Positions 13,541 to 24,042 of a stretch of DNA of 64,000 bases are shown in pieces. The stretch spans positions 1,674,001 through 1,738,000 of the forward strand of contig JAHRBC010000001.1 in NCBI GenBank assembly GCA_022702545.1, in the 5' to 3' direction. Below the pieces are notes generated by a model, which was given only the letters and a program-made list of their open reading frames with translations, had not been told where the DNA came from and did no database searches. The stretch comes from Phycomyces nitens (Eukaryota; Mucoromycota; Mucoromycetes; Mucorales; Phycomycetaceae). Both the position numbers and the translations under genes were made by a program. Position 1 is the stretch's first letter; every line of letters starts with the position of its first letter.

Positions 13541-13686
13541 ACAACATATCAAACAATACTCTAGAAATAGCATATATATTATTATTATATGATTAGACCA
13601 TTCCTCTAGAAAAATATATATTAAATAAATAAATAAATGATTTGCTTTTTAAAAATCAACAAACAAATGAGGCTTTTATGTAAACG

Positions 13687-13822
13687 TATTTTATGGTGCT
13701 TTTCAGTCTAAAGAATCTATTTCCCCTCGCCTTTCAATTTAAAAAATCGATGTTATGGTGGTTTCGAGCCTAATAAACCTATGTTACGGAGGCTTTCAGT
13801 CTAAAGAAGTGGGTTACTGAGA
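13687..13822. repeat. Degenerate tandem repeat, about 31-bp unit
   Basis: Four imperfect units share the pattern of a TATG or TTACGG start, a (T)GGTG/GGAGG step and a core resembling TTTCAGTCTAAAGAA. The first and fourth units carry the core intact; the middle two are diverged (TTTCAATTTAAAAAA and TTTCGAGCCTAATAAAC). The array lies about 320 bp left of a second, unrelated tandem array. Confidence 0.5.
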
Positions 13823-14143
13823 TTTAAAGCAAAGGCTATGAATAGTTTGTAAATTGCGATATCACGATTAGCTTTATACGGCACTCAATACAATAAATAA
13901 TAGGCCTACTTGCCACGAAATATAAAATAAACTAGACCTCTTAAATAACAGAAAAGTTAGATGTATCACAGGTTTTTAAAGTGGAACTAAAGACCTATTT
14001 CTTTGTTAAAGCAGTCTTTATTCCACATAGTACGATTCATATTTGTATGGTAGAGAAATATAGATTGAAATAATAATAAATCGATGATGGTACTTTAATA
14101 CTTCAGATATATCTACATCATAAAATCGCATACTTTTTGCGGT

Positions 14144-14308
14144 GCAAAATGAGCTTCAGTGGCTCCAAAATGAGCCATAGCGTCTCCAAAAATGAACTAC
14201 AGCGTCTCCAACATGAGCTACAGCATCTCTAAAAATGAGCTACAGCGTCTCCGAAAATGAGCTTCAGGGTCTCCAAAATGAGATTCAGGGTCTCCAAAAT
14301 GAGTTGAG
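14144..14308. repeat. Tandem array of about eight 21-22-bp units
   Basis: Units of the form GTCTCCAAAATGAGCTACAGC repeat about eight times with substitutions (CTAC or CTTC, CAGC or CAGG) and one-base length changes between 21 and 22 bp. Because the length varies, the array does not keep one reading frame, so it is unlikely to code for a repeat peptide. It sits about 360 bp upstream of the broken zinc-finger-like gene. It is the most GC-rich segment in this part of the window. Confidence 0.8.
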
Positions 14309-14670
14309 GTATGCTGATTCAATCATATTAATGTATAGTTTACATATCCATAAGCCGTGAGTATACAATGGCTAAGAGATAAGAAGATAGGAAAGATGTA
14401 GTATGACAATGCATCAGAATAATAGTAACATGGATGTTGAGTTCACAAGCTTGTGCCATCTAAATCTTAATATGCTGAAAGACCACACAAATCGGGAAGT
14501 CTAAGATCTTATATAACAGCAGATCGTAAAAGTATATAAATAATGACACATTTTGTATCTTAATAAAAACAAACTTATATACAGTCTCAAACTACTCTCT
14601 GTCTATTTTATATTTCATTATTTTTACTGTTTTAATTATCCAAAACACAATATCAGCGGCTTTATTGACT

Positions 14671-15153
14671 ATGACTGAATCCCTTTAGATTTACATTCAA
14701 TACGTTTGTTATAAATGTCCATCATCAAACAAGGAATACAATAAGCCCTTTAATTTGCGGCGTCACCTAAAGTTTCCAATCCACAGCATCATATTGCCAT
14801 CACGACAAACTGCGAGTGGGGAGTACTTTTGTGCAGATAGCGGCGAAATACCAACCGTTGCTGACAAGGAAACCGATGGTGCTTTACCATATTACGGCTG
14901 TCCATGTTGTTGGATTGTTCATCCCAAACTTGACTGGATGATTGAACATATTGTTAATACTCACGAGCCGCTCTTCATTGACGATATCGCCATATCAATG
15001 AAAAAAGATGTTTTTCACTTTTGTCGTAGAGGTGCTTCGTCTCAACCCAAGCACCCAAAGATCACGGACAACACAATTGCTACGCTGTCACCAGTTTTGT
15101 TGATTGTTCCCGAAAAAGTGTCTTATACAATTGGCTGTGGACTCATTTTTTAA
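14671..15153 (+). pseudogene. Broken copy A of a zinc-finger-like, probably Mucorales-specific repeated gene family
   Basis: From ATG 14671 the frame reads MTESL, hits an in-frame TAG at 14686, then stays open to 15153. Downstream it encodes two Cys/His clusters: CPSSNKEYNKPFNLRRHLKF, and CPCCWIVHPKLDWMIEHIVN followed by TH. Next is THEPLF-DDIAISMKK, which closely matches copy B (15309-16364, opposite strand). Similarity to copy B ends after LSPV, where this copy runs into unrelated sequence and stops. Copy A therefore has a premature stop and lacks the C-terminal domain. An alternative is that the cctttag containing the TAG acts as an intron acceptor. Confidence 0.6.
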
Positions 15154-15308
15154 AAAAATCCAATTATACTCAGAAAATAACGACTATCATATCAATTCTA
15201 CAAGACTTTACTATCTAGGAAAGATGAATATTCGAACGCGTTAAAATACTGGTCAATTTATTTGAATATAATGTACAATGTAGAGAAAATATATTTATAA
15301 ATACAAAA

Positions 15309-16364
15309 TCATTGTGATCCATGAATTCTACGCAAGATCTTCATGTCACGATCATGATCAGCGACTGGAAGAAGGCCAGTGCTTTCCTTGGTGACGGTTT
15401 CAAGCACCAACTTCTGTTCTTTCAAACAGGTAAAGAGATAGGCCAGGAGCTCAAAAACGGCGGTCCATGACGCCCGGCTATCATAGTTTACAGGAATTGT
15501 GGCAGATCGTACGTGTGTGTGTGTGTATACGCCAGTATCTTTGGGATCCAAAGATGTTATGGACAAGGTGATGGTTGTGCACACACACTGCACAGAGAAG
15601 GATTTAATCAAACAGAGGCTTGAAAACGAGGCAGACAAATGGTGTTGGATGAGGGAATCCAAGAGTTCGATGGACGTATGAAGGATCTTAATACTGTCAT
15701 CTTGGGAGTGCTGAATGTTTTCTCTGTCGATATACCGGCTTGAGCCTTTCATCACGAGTTTGTTGCAATTGTTCATATCATAACCAAGTCCATCATGGAA
15801 CTTAATTGGCACACTGCGTTTCCACGTCGTTGGGTCGATCGTAAATTCAGTGTGTTCTTCAGTGAGTACTTCACACCACTGAAATCCCAACAGTTGACTA
15901 TGATCGCCGAGTGCTTGAAATATCGGGACAACTCGGTCCACCCAGAAAGTCCTTTCATATTTCGGTTGGTAGTGAGGATTTCGTTGACATTTGCTGTAAA
16001 AATCAGTGAGGATGCACCGAATTATATTAACAAATGTCAAATCATCACTGTTCGTATTGTCTTCAATTTGAAATGTCCACAAAAAGTGGGGCAAAGTGGA
16101 CAAGGGGACATCCATGGCCTGTACAAGAAGCTTGTGCGCAGTAGGATATTTCTTAAGTTCCAGAAGATTGACTTGATCCGTAAGATAATGATTGGACACA
16201 ATTGACACAACTGGTGACAACATGGCAATTGCTTGGTCCGTGATCTTTGGACGCTTGGGCTGAGACGAAGCGATGCTGCGACAAAAGTGAAACACCTCTT
16301 TTTTCATTGATATGGCGATATCGTCATTGAAGAGCGGCTCGTGTGTTAAATCAGACGAAAACAA
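15309..16364 (-). CDS. Copy B of the same repeated family; C-terminal domain, 5' truncated
   Basis: Open frame of 351 aa. Residues near the start (THEPLFNDDIAISMKKEVFH) match copy A at about 14965-15110, but the zinc-finger part seen in copy A is absent here. The frame is open upstream of the listed ATG only for a few codons. The remainder (ERTFWVDRVVPIFQALGD, HTEFTIDPTTWKRSVPIKFH, an LLPVADH tail) resembles hypothetical proteins I associate with multi-copy families in Mucorales genomes. Function is unknown. It is probably a 5'-truncated copy, although the C-terminal frame is intact and could still be expressed. A foldback element begins 226 bp upstream of its start. Confidence 0.6.
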   Translation of the reverse strand: MFSSDLTHEPLFNDDIAISMKKEVFHFCRSIASSQPKRPKITDQAIAMLSPVVSIVSNHYLTDQVNLLELKKYPTAHKLLVQAMDVPLSTLPHFLWTFQIEDNTNSDDLTFVNIIRCILTDFYSKCQRNPHYQPKYERTFWVDRVVPIFQALGDHSQLLGFQWCEVLTEEHTEFTIDPTTWKRSVPIKFHDGLGYDMNNCNKLVMKGSSRYIDRENIQHSQDDSIKILHTSIELLDSLIQHHLSASFSSLCLIKSFSVQCVCTTITLSITSLDPKDTGVYTHTHVRSATIPVNYDSRASWTAVFELLAYLFTCLKEQKLVLETVTKESTGLLPVADHDRDMKILRRIHGSQ

Positions 16365-16589
16365 GGCACGGACACGAGTACGGTGAGAATTTATGAATAA
16401 GATGAAGACTATTGCTATTTGTATTGTGCGTTTATATAGACATTGAGATGAGTTGCCAGTGATGATATCATGGTATCATGCAATGTCTTTTCTCTCGAGT
16501 ATTGTTAAATTAGCAACAAAATACGCGTCATGTTCGGGATCGAAATGAACTGGTGAAAATATCAGAGAAGGGGGCAATAAAGAGAACCA

Positions 16590-16961
16590 TATACCGATTT
16601 TTGAATCCTATCTGGTGAATGTGACATGTTATTTCGTGAAAGTGCAATTTGGATTTCGTGATTGTTCCGTTTCAATTTTCACTGGATAGGCCAGAGAGCA
16701 AGGAAGACAAGGCCCAAGTACTATTAATCATCATATTATTAAAACAGCAAAAAATTGTATAAAGTAATTTCTTATTCTTTGTGTATCTAATTGATCAGCG
16801 AATAATCGTTACAGGTGTGGGTGGGTGGGAGATTTGGGCCTTGTCTTCCTTGTTCTCTGGCCTATCCAGTGAAAATTGAAACGGAACAATCACGAAATCC
16901 AAATTGCACTTTCACGAAATAACATGTCACATTCACCAGATAGGATTCAAAAATCGGTATA
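16590..16961. mobile_element. Foldback/MITE-like element with about 128-bp inverted arms
   Basis: The left arm (16590-16717) and right arm (16834-16961) are reverse complements with about one mismatch noticed (C versus T within the GCTCTC/GTTCTC stretch), separated by a 116-bp spacer. Outer ends read TATACCGATTTTTGAATCC and its complement, so the element is bounded by TA on both sides, as expected for Tc1/mariner-type insertion. There is no coding capacity. Arm identity suggests a young element or ongoing gene conversion. Confidence 0.75.
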
Positions 16962-19900
16962 CCAAATACAGCTGCTAAACTAACATGTTTCACTACTCAT
17001 ATTTATTGACTTTATTTGGATATTGACATTATAAATTTGTGTATATTAAGTAGATACTTTAGTAAATATTAATATACATTATTCTGATGCTGGAGTCTCT
17101 TTTTACTTTTATTATTAGAGAATATTCAGCATTAATAATAAATTATAAATAATAAATGATAAATGGTATAAAAATTAATAGTTTAGCAAGTTAGTTGCAA
17201 TTGTATTGTGCATTTTTGGCTCTTTTATTGAGAAATATTGTCTTTTATACCGTAACTGGGTTTACATAACCCCTATACGTCGGTAAAAATTTTAACTTTT
17301 ACCCTCTTATTTGGAAGAGTTTCTACTAAATATGGACATAATACCTACCATAATAATAAATTTATTTACTAAATTAAGGGAATTTATTTTTTCGAGTGCC
17401 AAAGTAGACGCTCAGCAAGCGACATGGCTTCTAAAAATACGACTTCCATTTCTGAAAAATAAAATTGATTTTGATTGGCCAGTGACTTCGATTTTGATTG
17501 ACCTATGACATCATTTTTCATTGGCAGGCAACATTAAAATTCTGATTGCCTGCGACTTTGCTCCTTGGAAGCACTGTAAGTTTTGCTCGTGTGAGCTATT
17601 GAGAAACGCCAAGAAGGATATAGTTATGATGCCAACAAAGTTTAATAGAGTGGCTTATTTCCATCCCCATGGCTAATATACCTTAATATCACACTGTACG
17701 CAGGGACCACAAACTTACTGGTCATTTGAGTTGATTTTCTTTGTAAGCTCACCAATATCTACAAAAATGCTATTTAGACAAAACATGTTGAATATGCCAA
17801 GAAATAAAGACAGCTCGAGTCTTTTGAATATTTAATAGCCTCTTGTTCGGTCATTATATTAGGGATTCTCAAGTAAAAATACTTGATTTCCCTTTCTTGA
17901 CCTACTGTCCTTTTACCATACAACCATTTCTCTTGGCCAAGATTAATTCCATGTATTTTCAATGAAAGAATACATCACTTATACAACGTTTCACTGATAT
18001 AAGCCCTAACTATAATGCTTAATGACTATACTTCTTGGATACAGGATGTATATAGTATTTTAAGTCGTATCAAGTAAAATGTTCATTATAAATGCTTGGC
18101 TATGTGATTCATATTTCTAGTCTCTAGTTTGTTCTCAGGGTATGACAAAATGGTTGCTACTAAAATTACATTGAGCTTATTGGAAAACCTCCTTACAACA
18201 AAAAAAAATATCCGTCTTTTTTGTATTTTTCGGTCAAAAAACCATTATTACAATAGGCACAATAATGTTTAATATTGAATTTTCCATGTTTCTGGAATCA
18301 TCAGCATTTTAAAAAACAAAGGCTCCCTTTTTTTATTCTTTTCAACAAGGCTAATGTTAATCTTAATGATATTCAATATTGATATAGTAATCATTACCGT
18401 AATGATAGATCTTATAATGACTGTGTCGTCTCGGTCATAGAAACATCATAACCATATGTATCAATAATCTTGTCGTCCTAGTTCAAAATTCCAGACTTTC
18501 GAGACCATAAATATTTCTATATAATAAAAGGCAAAAGAAATCTCAAGTGAATGTGTGTACCTTTTTTTTTTAAAAAAAAAATCATACAATACATCGAATT
18601 AATAAGGGTCATATTATATTTTCTGTATATTTTACAGAATACTAACAATGAAAACTGGGTAGTTTACTAAAAATAATCATTAATAAATATGGAATAATTA
18701 TTCTATAATATATTGATAAACAAGGAGTCATTACGATGGAGTAAATGATATATCTGCTTATTTTTCAAAGAGGCTTTATAAATCATTAAAATCATTTACT
18801 ATTTATCTTTTATATGATGGATAATGGGATTAATGAAATACCAAAGTAGGGATGTAAAAAGGTGGATTATATTATCCCGGTATGTTTTGGTCCATGGTGT
18901 TTCAGCGTGCTATTCCAAAGATCATTGATAAAATTAGAGCTTTATCTGCTTTTACCGAAAAATACAACTCGCTATTGAAAGTAACTATCAATGAAGCATA
19001 ATGCTTATAAGAATCTACAAAAGATATAAAAATAATATATCCTCCCAATGATTAATTTCACGTTTTTTTTATTAATGAAGAGATATTGAATAAACGCACC
19101 TACTTTTTATCGGTAACAGTAGAGTAACATGGCGCAAAACGAGCCACAAGTCTATGCATTACTCAATTGTGATATACTTTAATTGTAAATACTTTTATAC
19201 TTTTTATACATACCAATATATATCACTAGAGTCAGTTGAACTATTCAAACCGGTTTTTTTCCTTGCTGGCTTGTTAAATGAATAAGGTCCTTAAACCCGA
19301 AAATATATCAATCTTGGCTGATAGGATAATGATATGCTTTGAATCAGCAAAGACTCTAAACCAAGTTAATACATCTTGTATAAAGGTTGATAACAAGAGT
19401 TTAATATAAATTGAACAAACTGGCAATAGCTCTTTCTTCTCTACTCTTCTCATTAAAAAACGTGAAAATATTATTATTTGGATTGAATAATATATTACGC
19501 GCGCCTTTGCACGGCGACAATCATGAACTTTTGTTCATGACAGCCATCCCTTTCTTTCTTTGGCGTCTGCCCGGCAGAGAAATGTAAATGAAGCTTACCT
19601 TTATACTCTATGTATTTACTTTATTATTCTTGTTCATCCATATAGTCCGTGGCTTGCTATCCGTTGTGTCGGTTTAACGGTATCCTGAAAAGGGATACCT
19701 ATGTATCGACTTGGCAAATATTCTTTGCTTTAGCAAGGAAGCTATCGATTACCATCTCCTTGAGTCTATTTTTTTTGTATTGCTTATTAGATATAATGTT
19801 ATGATTGAGCCTATGATAGCATTTCAGATACACAGTAATTATTTTTTCCTATATCTATATGCATGCATTTGACAATGACTAATCTGTAAATATAGGATTT

Positions 19901-20710
19901 CCTATTACATTTTATCTCAAAAGGCTCAATCATGATGGTCTACTCTTTGTTTGCCAACTTTTTCTTGGAATCTTTGTAAAATATCGCATATGCCAAATGT
20001 AATTCAAAAACGACGCCGATCATCAGTACAACTTACTAATTTAATCAATCAAACAGATCCAGCAAAAGATTGAAAGTGATCAATTCGGCCCTAATAATGT
20101 TAACGCACACATCTCAAATAAAACCCAAAGTTTATTGAAACAAATGACCATACAATTGATTGCTTTTCTTATAAATTTGCATTATTTGAAAATGAAACAT
20201 CATGATTGACTAATAACATTTTTTCTCTTGTCATCTTTAATTAACTAAGAATCAAAAAGGTTTTATTTACTTATTCTATTGGGAAAAAGTAATTGATGAG
20301 AATTACATGGACTCATTATTCCATTTATCCTAGTACTTGTAAGAGTGTGAAACTAACCCTTTAAAGTTGTTATTGTTGTTGTTTTTTCACACCTTTGCAG
20401 GTTTCCATGATTCTTTTTGATAAATCCTCCTGTAAAACCCCGTGGTGTTTCATCTTGATCTTTACTACTGCCCAAAATTACTTTATTGTGTTAAATTTGG
20501 GAGAGTAAGGAACAAGATGCATATATTTATATACTCAATACCCAATATACTTTTTTGTGTTTTCGTGTGTGTGAATGAGTGAATTATTTATGACTATATA
20601 ATGACCTTTTATACATGTATGTTTATCCATTTGATCGAGAGACTTTAGGAAACTAATGCGGTGGCCTGTTCCAGACCTTAAGCTCATATATCCTCGGCAT
20701 TTCTTTTCTT
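16962..20710. other. AT-rich intergenic region
   Basis: I see no gene in this 3.7-kb stretch. A segment at about 17390-17500 resembles one at about 21543-21620 (shared pieces TCGAGTG, GCGAC-TGG-TTCT and AAAATTGATT-TGATTGG), suggesting an old dispersed repeat. A T10A10 block lies at 18562-18581. A hairpin with an 8-bp stem (TCATGAAC ... GTTCATGA) lies at about 19523-19542 within a locally GC-rich patch starting near 19498. Confidence 0.45.
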
Positions 20711-21240
20711 AACAGATCTTGTTATTCTACGCCAACGGTAATCATACCTGCGGCAGAGATAGCCAATATAGACGTTGTGTCTCTTGTAGCAGATCTAGTA
20801 GCAAGAGCACAAGTACCATTTATAGACCAAGCTCTTGAGTGTTTCATGTTTATAGCAAAAGCAGACTCGTCAAGAAACACGCGATTCGTCAGTAAGTTCA
20901 TGTCCGTATGTTACCATTTACAAACCCAATCGTATCACTCCATATTTGCTGGACAATTTCTTTTGATAGAATGAAAAATCTTCTTTTCTTTTTCAAAGAA
21001 AGGTTGCATTCATTCAAAGTTATAAGCTCTGATGCATGAAATTTACAGGTAATTGAGTCGTTACAACAAATGATCAATCGTTTTAATAGCAGTAGTAAAA
21101 AGATTGACATCAATGAAGTTTATAAAGGTGATTTTATACTCTTTGTTCAAGATGAACTTGCGACCTACCTTTTTGCAACTCTCAAAAATACTAACCCCAT
21201 TTCTGTGCTGGTCAAACATAAATATTCAAACGCCTTGTAG
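20711..21240 (+). CDS. Unidentified two-exon coding fragment
   Basis: A first exon, open from about 20711 to 20905, encodes IPAAEIANIDVVSLVADLVA then RAQVPFIDQALECFMFIAK and ends at a strong donor GTATGT. The second exon (21049-21240) follows a good acceptor (TTTACAG), joins in phase 0, and encodes VIESLQQMINRFNSSSKKID, then NEVYKGDFILFVQDE, ending at TAG. The spliced product looks like ordinary protein rather than AT noise and is locally GC-richer than its surroundings. No start codon is visible in the first exon, so an upstream exon must exist (a TTAACAG acceptor is at 20709-20715) or the gene is 5' degraded. I do not recognise the family. Confidence 0.45.
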
Positions 21241-21888
21241 CAGCTAAATACACTCTTACACCTTTAATCTTTAGATTGAAAACCCTAGCTTTATCCTGGA
21301 CAGAATAACATACATAATTTCGTTTGATGTTTGTCTCCATTACACTGATATCATTATATTTTGCGTTTCTAACAACATTGGAGATCCACTCTTCAAGTAT
21401 TCAGTATGAATAGCAATTTTATATATAATAAATTCGTTTTGCTAAAGAGTATTTCCATGCCAATCTTCATATAGTAATAATGTACAGGTGTAAAGTCCTT
21501 GGAAACACAAAACCCTGAAAACAAAATACTTGACCTTTTATATTCTCGAGTGTCAATATTTTCAAGTAAGCGACGTGGTTTCTGAAACTATAAAATTGAT
21601 TGTGATTGGTTACGACGTTTCATGTTGGGTCCACTGTATTCTACATCTCTTTGGTTGATCTTCTTGGATCCAATAATCATCCCATAAAGCCCAATTGTTA
21701 CCCAAATTATACCTAGAAAAAGCCTGTTCGCAGCTATATATTCTTCTAGAACTCCGAATGGAGATCAAGTCCCTCGTTTATGATAATTATCTCTCCGCTT
21801 AATTTCGTTATAAACGTGGGCCTGGGCACACTAATAACTTCCTTCTTCTCCCGAGAAAAACTTGTTTCTCTTTTATTGATTTAGCGTC
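21241..21888. other. Intergenic region upstream of coiled-coil gene
   Basis: No gene is seen. It contains the second copy (about 21543-21620) of the degenerate dispersed repeat also found near 17390. The last 50 bases before the next ATG are pyrimidine-rich (cttcttctcccg and similar), typical of a fungal core promoter. Confidence 0.4.
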
Positions 21889-23787
21889 ATGGCAACCGCC
21901 GAGAGCAGTCCCGACACACGGCGGCAGAGTGTCTCTACGACATGCTGGCTCAAACAACGACCACAGAACGCAGGAAACGCAGCCGAAAAACCACGAACGG
22001 TTGATAGAGAGCTAGAACGTATAAAAAGTTTAGCGATGGTATCATCGGTATGGCAAAAAACAGGCCAAGAAGATGTTGGTGTTGGGCATTATTTGCCAAC
22101 CCCATCCCCATCAACCTCTACCTCTTCACAAACTACGTCCTTGAGCCGGACAATATCCTGCCCAAATGTGAACGACGGACAGCCTCGAGTAAGACGGAAC
22201 AGCAGTCTTGGCAGTCTCAATGGACCTCTTTATACTGCACTCGACAAAGCCTATAGGTCATACGGCATCGAAACTCCAGAAAGAGTACGAGAAAGGCGTA
22301 TGAGTCTTCAGAACACAAAGCTCCTGACCATGCATTCAGGGTTGGTGCCAGCCACGGTGTCTGAGGGTATCGAAAGTGAATTCGGTAATCATATATCACA
22401 GAGGGTGTTACCAAATAAACGAGAAAGTCTAGCTGGAACGTGCGAACTAATTCGGCCAACGACGCATGAGACAATCAATGTTGATTCTGGATCGGACAGA
22501 GCCTTACTCCGGCAAACCCTGTCATCAATTCTTCAGAATAATGGCGATATTCCCCAACAAACCATTGCTTTAGAGACATTCTGGTTAGACAGCGCTTTGG
22601 ACTCCAACAAAGAAATGATGTACTACCGCCAGCAATTAGCAGCACAGGAACAAACAATGCAGCACACATTAGAGCAGTGTCTTGCCGAGAAAGAAAAGGA
22701 ATCACAGAGAGTTCGCCAATTGACCGATTTGGTGGTCAAGCAAGATCTTCTTATTCAAGGACTTGAGCAAAGTCTAGAATTGCAGCCTGCTTTACCCCTC
22801 CAAGACTCCTCTGAGGCATGGGGCCCGGCAACTATTAGTGAGTCGCGGGCCGAACTGCGTGTGCTACAATCGGAGATGACCACATTGAAGAAGACAAAAG
22901 TGAGCTTAGAGCGTGCAATGGGAACCCTTGAAGGAGAGGTGGAGATGAGCCATGGCCAGGTGCGTATGATGATGCTTGTTTCCACAGAAATCCAGAATGA
23001 TTTCGATATCCAGACGCGAGCCATTCAGGACCGGGTAGCAACTCTTGAGAGCCAATTGAAGTTAAAAGATGCCCTGATCCTCGATCTCACTATGAACAAT
23101 AACATCAAACACCATCCGGAGTCTGCTGCTAGAGAAATGCGCCGTCGTACCAACAGCAATTCTACCTTTGGTTCTTCGGTCATATCGATGCATCCTTATG
23201 ATCAAAGACACACCGACGATGACCGAACAGTCGATACCTCCCACTTCTCCATGACGTCTTCACGAAGCCAGTCAACAAAAGCTGTGCACACAAAACGCCG
23301 CAGCAGTGCTAATACCCTGAGCACTTCGTCACATATGTCGTACGTTACTCGCTGGGCGGACATCAACCTGCCACCTGCCACTCCCCCGCCATCTGAACCG
23401 CTTCCTCCCTTGCCCACCGCTGATCCTGTTGCACGGCCTCAGCGTTCGTTCTCTGCCACTCGTCCCTATTCTCCTCCAACCCCCACCACTGACCCAAAGC
23501 ATTCGTCTGTTGACGCAATAGCTCCCTTTATAATGCAAGATATCGATCAAGATGAGTTTGACATCGACAGTGTGCTTGATCCAACACCCGTGTCTGTCAA
23601 GCAGATTGACGACACTTATGGCTGGCAAACCAGTGCATCTACTGGCCTCCCAGGCACTACAAAGTGGATGGATGATCCAGAAAGCAGTGCGCGTAGACCT
23701 CCTCCAAACCGACCGTCTTCCTCTGAGAAAACTCATTCTGCATTCTGGAAAGGCATGAAGAAGAAGTGGATGGTCAGGGAGAAATAG
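21889..23787 (+). CDS. Hypothetical coiled-coil protein, 632 aa, single exon
   Basis: One uninterrupted frame from ATG 21889. The N-terminal third is polar and Ser/Thr-rich (for example TPSPSTSTSSQTTSLSRT), suggesting disorder. Residues roughly 240-300 and 315-405 are strongly heptad-like (QQLAAQEQTMQHTLEQCLAE; SRAELRVLQSEMTTLKKTKV; ATLESQLKLKDALILDL) and should form coiled coils. The C-terminal third is Pro/Ser-rich (LPPATPPPSEPLPPLPTADP) and ends with a basic segment, FWKGMKKKWMVREK. There is no signal peptide or membrane helix. The architecture suggests a cytoskeletal or polarity scaffold, but I do not recognise a family. The following TSTD2-like gene converges from the other strand with 255 bp between stops. 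Confidence 0.85.
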   Translation: MATAESSPDTRRQSVSTTCWLKQRPQNAGNAAEKPRTVDRELERIKSLAMVSSVWQKTGQEDVGVGHYLPTPSPSTSTSSQTTSLSRTISCPNVNDGQPRVRRNSSLGSLNGPLYTALDKAYRSYGIETPERVRERRMSLQNTKLLTMHSGLVPATVSEGIESEFGNHISQRVLPNKRESLAGTCELIRPTTHETINVDSGSDRALLRQTLSSILQNNGDIPQQTIALETFWLDSALDSNKEMMYYRQQLAAQEQTMQHTLEQCLAEKEKESQRVRQLTDLVVKQDLLIQGLEQSLELQPALPLQDSSEAWGPATISESRAELRVLQSEMTTLKKTKVSLERAMGTLEGEVEMSHGQVRMMMLVSTEIQNDFDIQTRAIQDRVATLESQLKLKDALILDLTMNNNIKHHPESAAREMRRRTNSNSTFGSSVISMHPYDQRHTDDDRTVDTSHFSMTSSRSQSTKAVHTKRRSSANTLSTSSHMSYVTRWADINLPPATPPPSEPLPPLPTADPVARPQRSFSATRPYSPPTPTTDPKHSSVDAIAPFIMQDIDQDEFDIDSVLDPTPVSVKQIDDTYGWQTSASTGLPGTTKWMDDPESSARRPPPNRPSSSEKTHSAFWKGMKKKWMVREK

Positions 23788-24042
23788 ATTAGAGAGCATA
23801 TAACTTGCAAGTCAACCAAAAGAGGCGTATCAAAGTGGAGCAGCCCACCAGGTTATTATACTACCACCCAACGTCATCAATTCCATCCATCATCTTATAC
23901 TATTTTTTATATACATCATTTCAGCATCACCCTTCTCGCCTTAGAATACTCTATTTTTGCATATAAAAAACCACTTGTACTTTATATATACACACACACA
24001 CACATTCATATATATTAAACATTTATAGAAAACAAAATCAAT

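Larger units (their letters stand above)
9443..14140. other. Long AT-rich, gene-poor region
   Basis: This 4.7-kb stretch has no gene I can name. Open frames at 10392-10580, 10633-10854 and 11717-11977 look like AT-driven chance. From about 12050 to 13560 the + strand shows an unusual density of consensus splice donors (near 12091, 12310, 12438, 12531, 13256, 13403 and 13533) paired with acceptor-like tttag/acag sites, separating short open segments; see the separate entry. A degenerate tandem repeat of roughly 31-bp units with a TCAGTCTAAAGAA core spans about 13690-13815. Confidence 0.5.

Noticed and set aside
14144..14308. CRISPR-like array
   Set aside because: Units are contiguous with no unique spacers and the genome is eukaryotic.
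19495..19760. Possible tRNA or structured RNA in a GC-rich patch
   Set aside because: A short hairpin is present, but no A-box/B-box pair or cloverleaf could be fitted.
23329..23799. 156-aa minus-strand frame at the 3' end of the coiled-coil gene
   Set aside because: Low-complexity antisense of a Pro/Ser-rich coding region without start context or motif.
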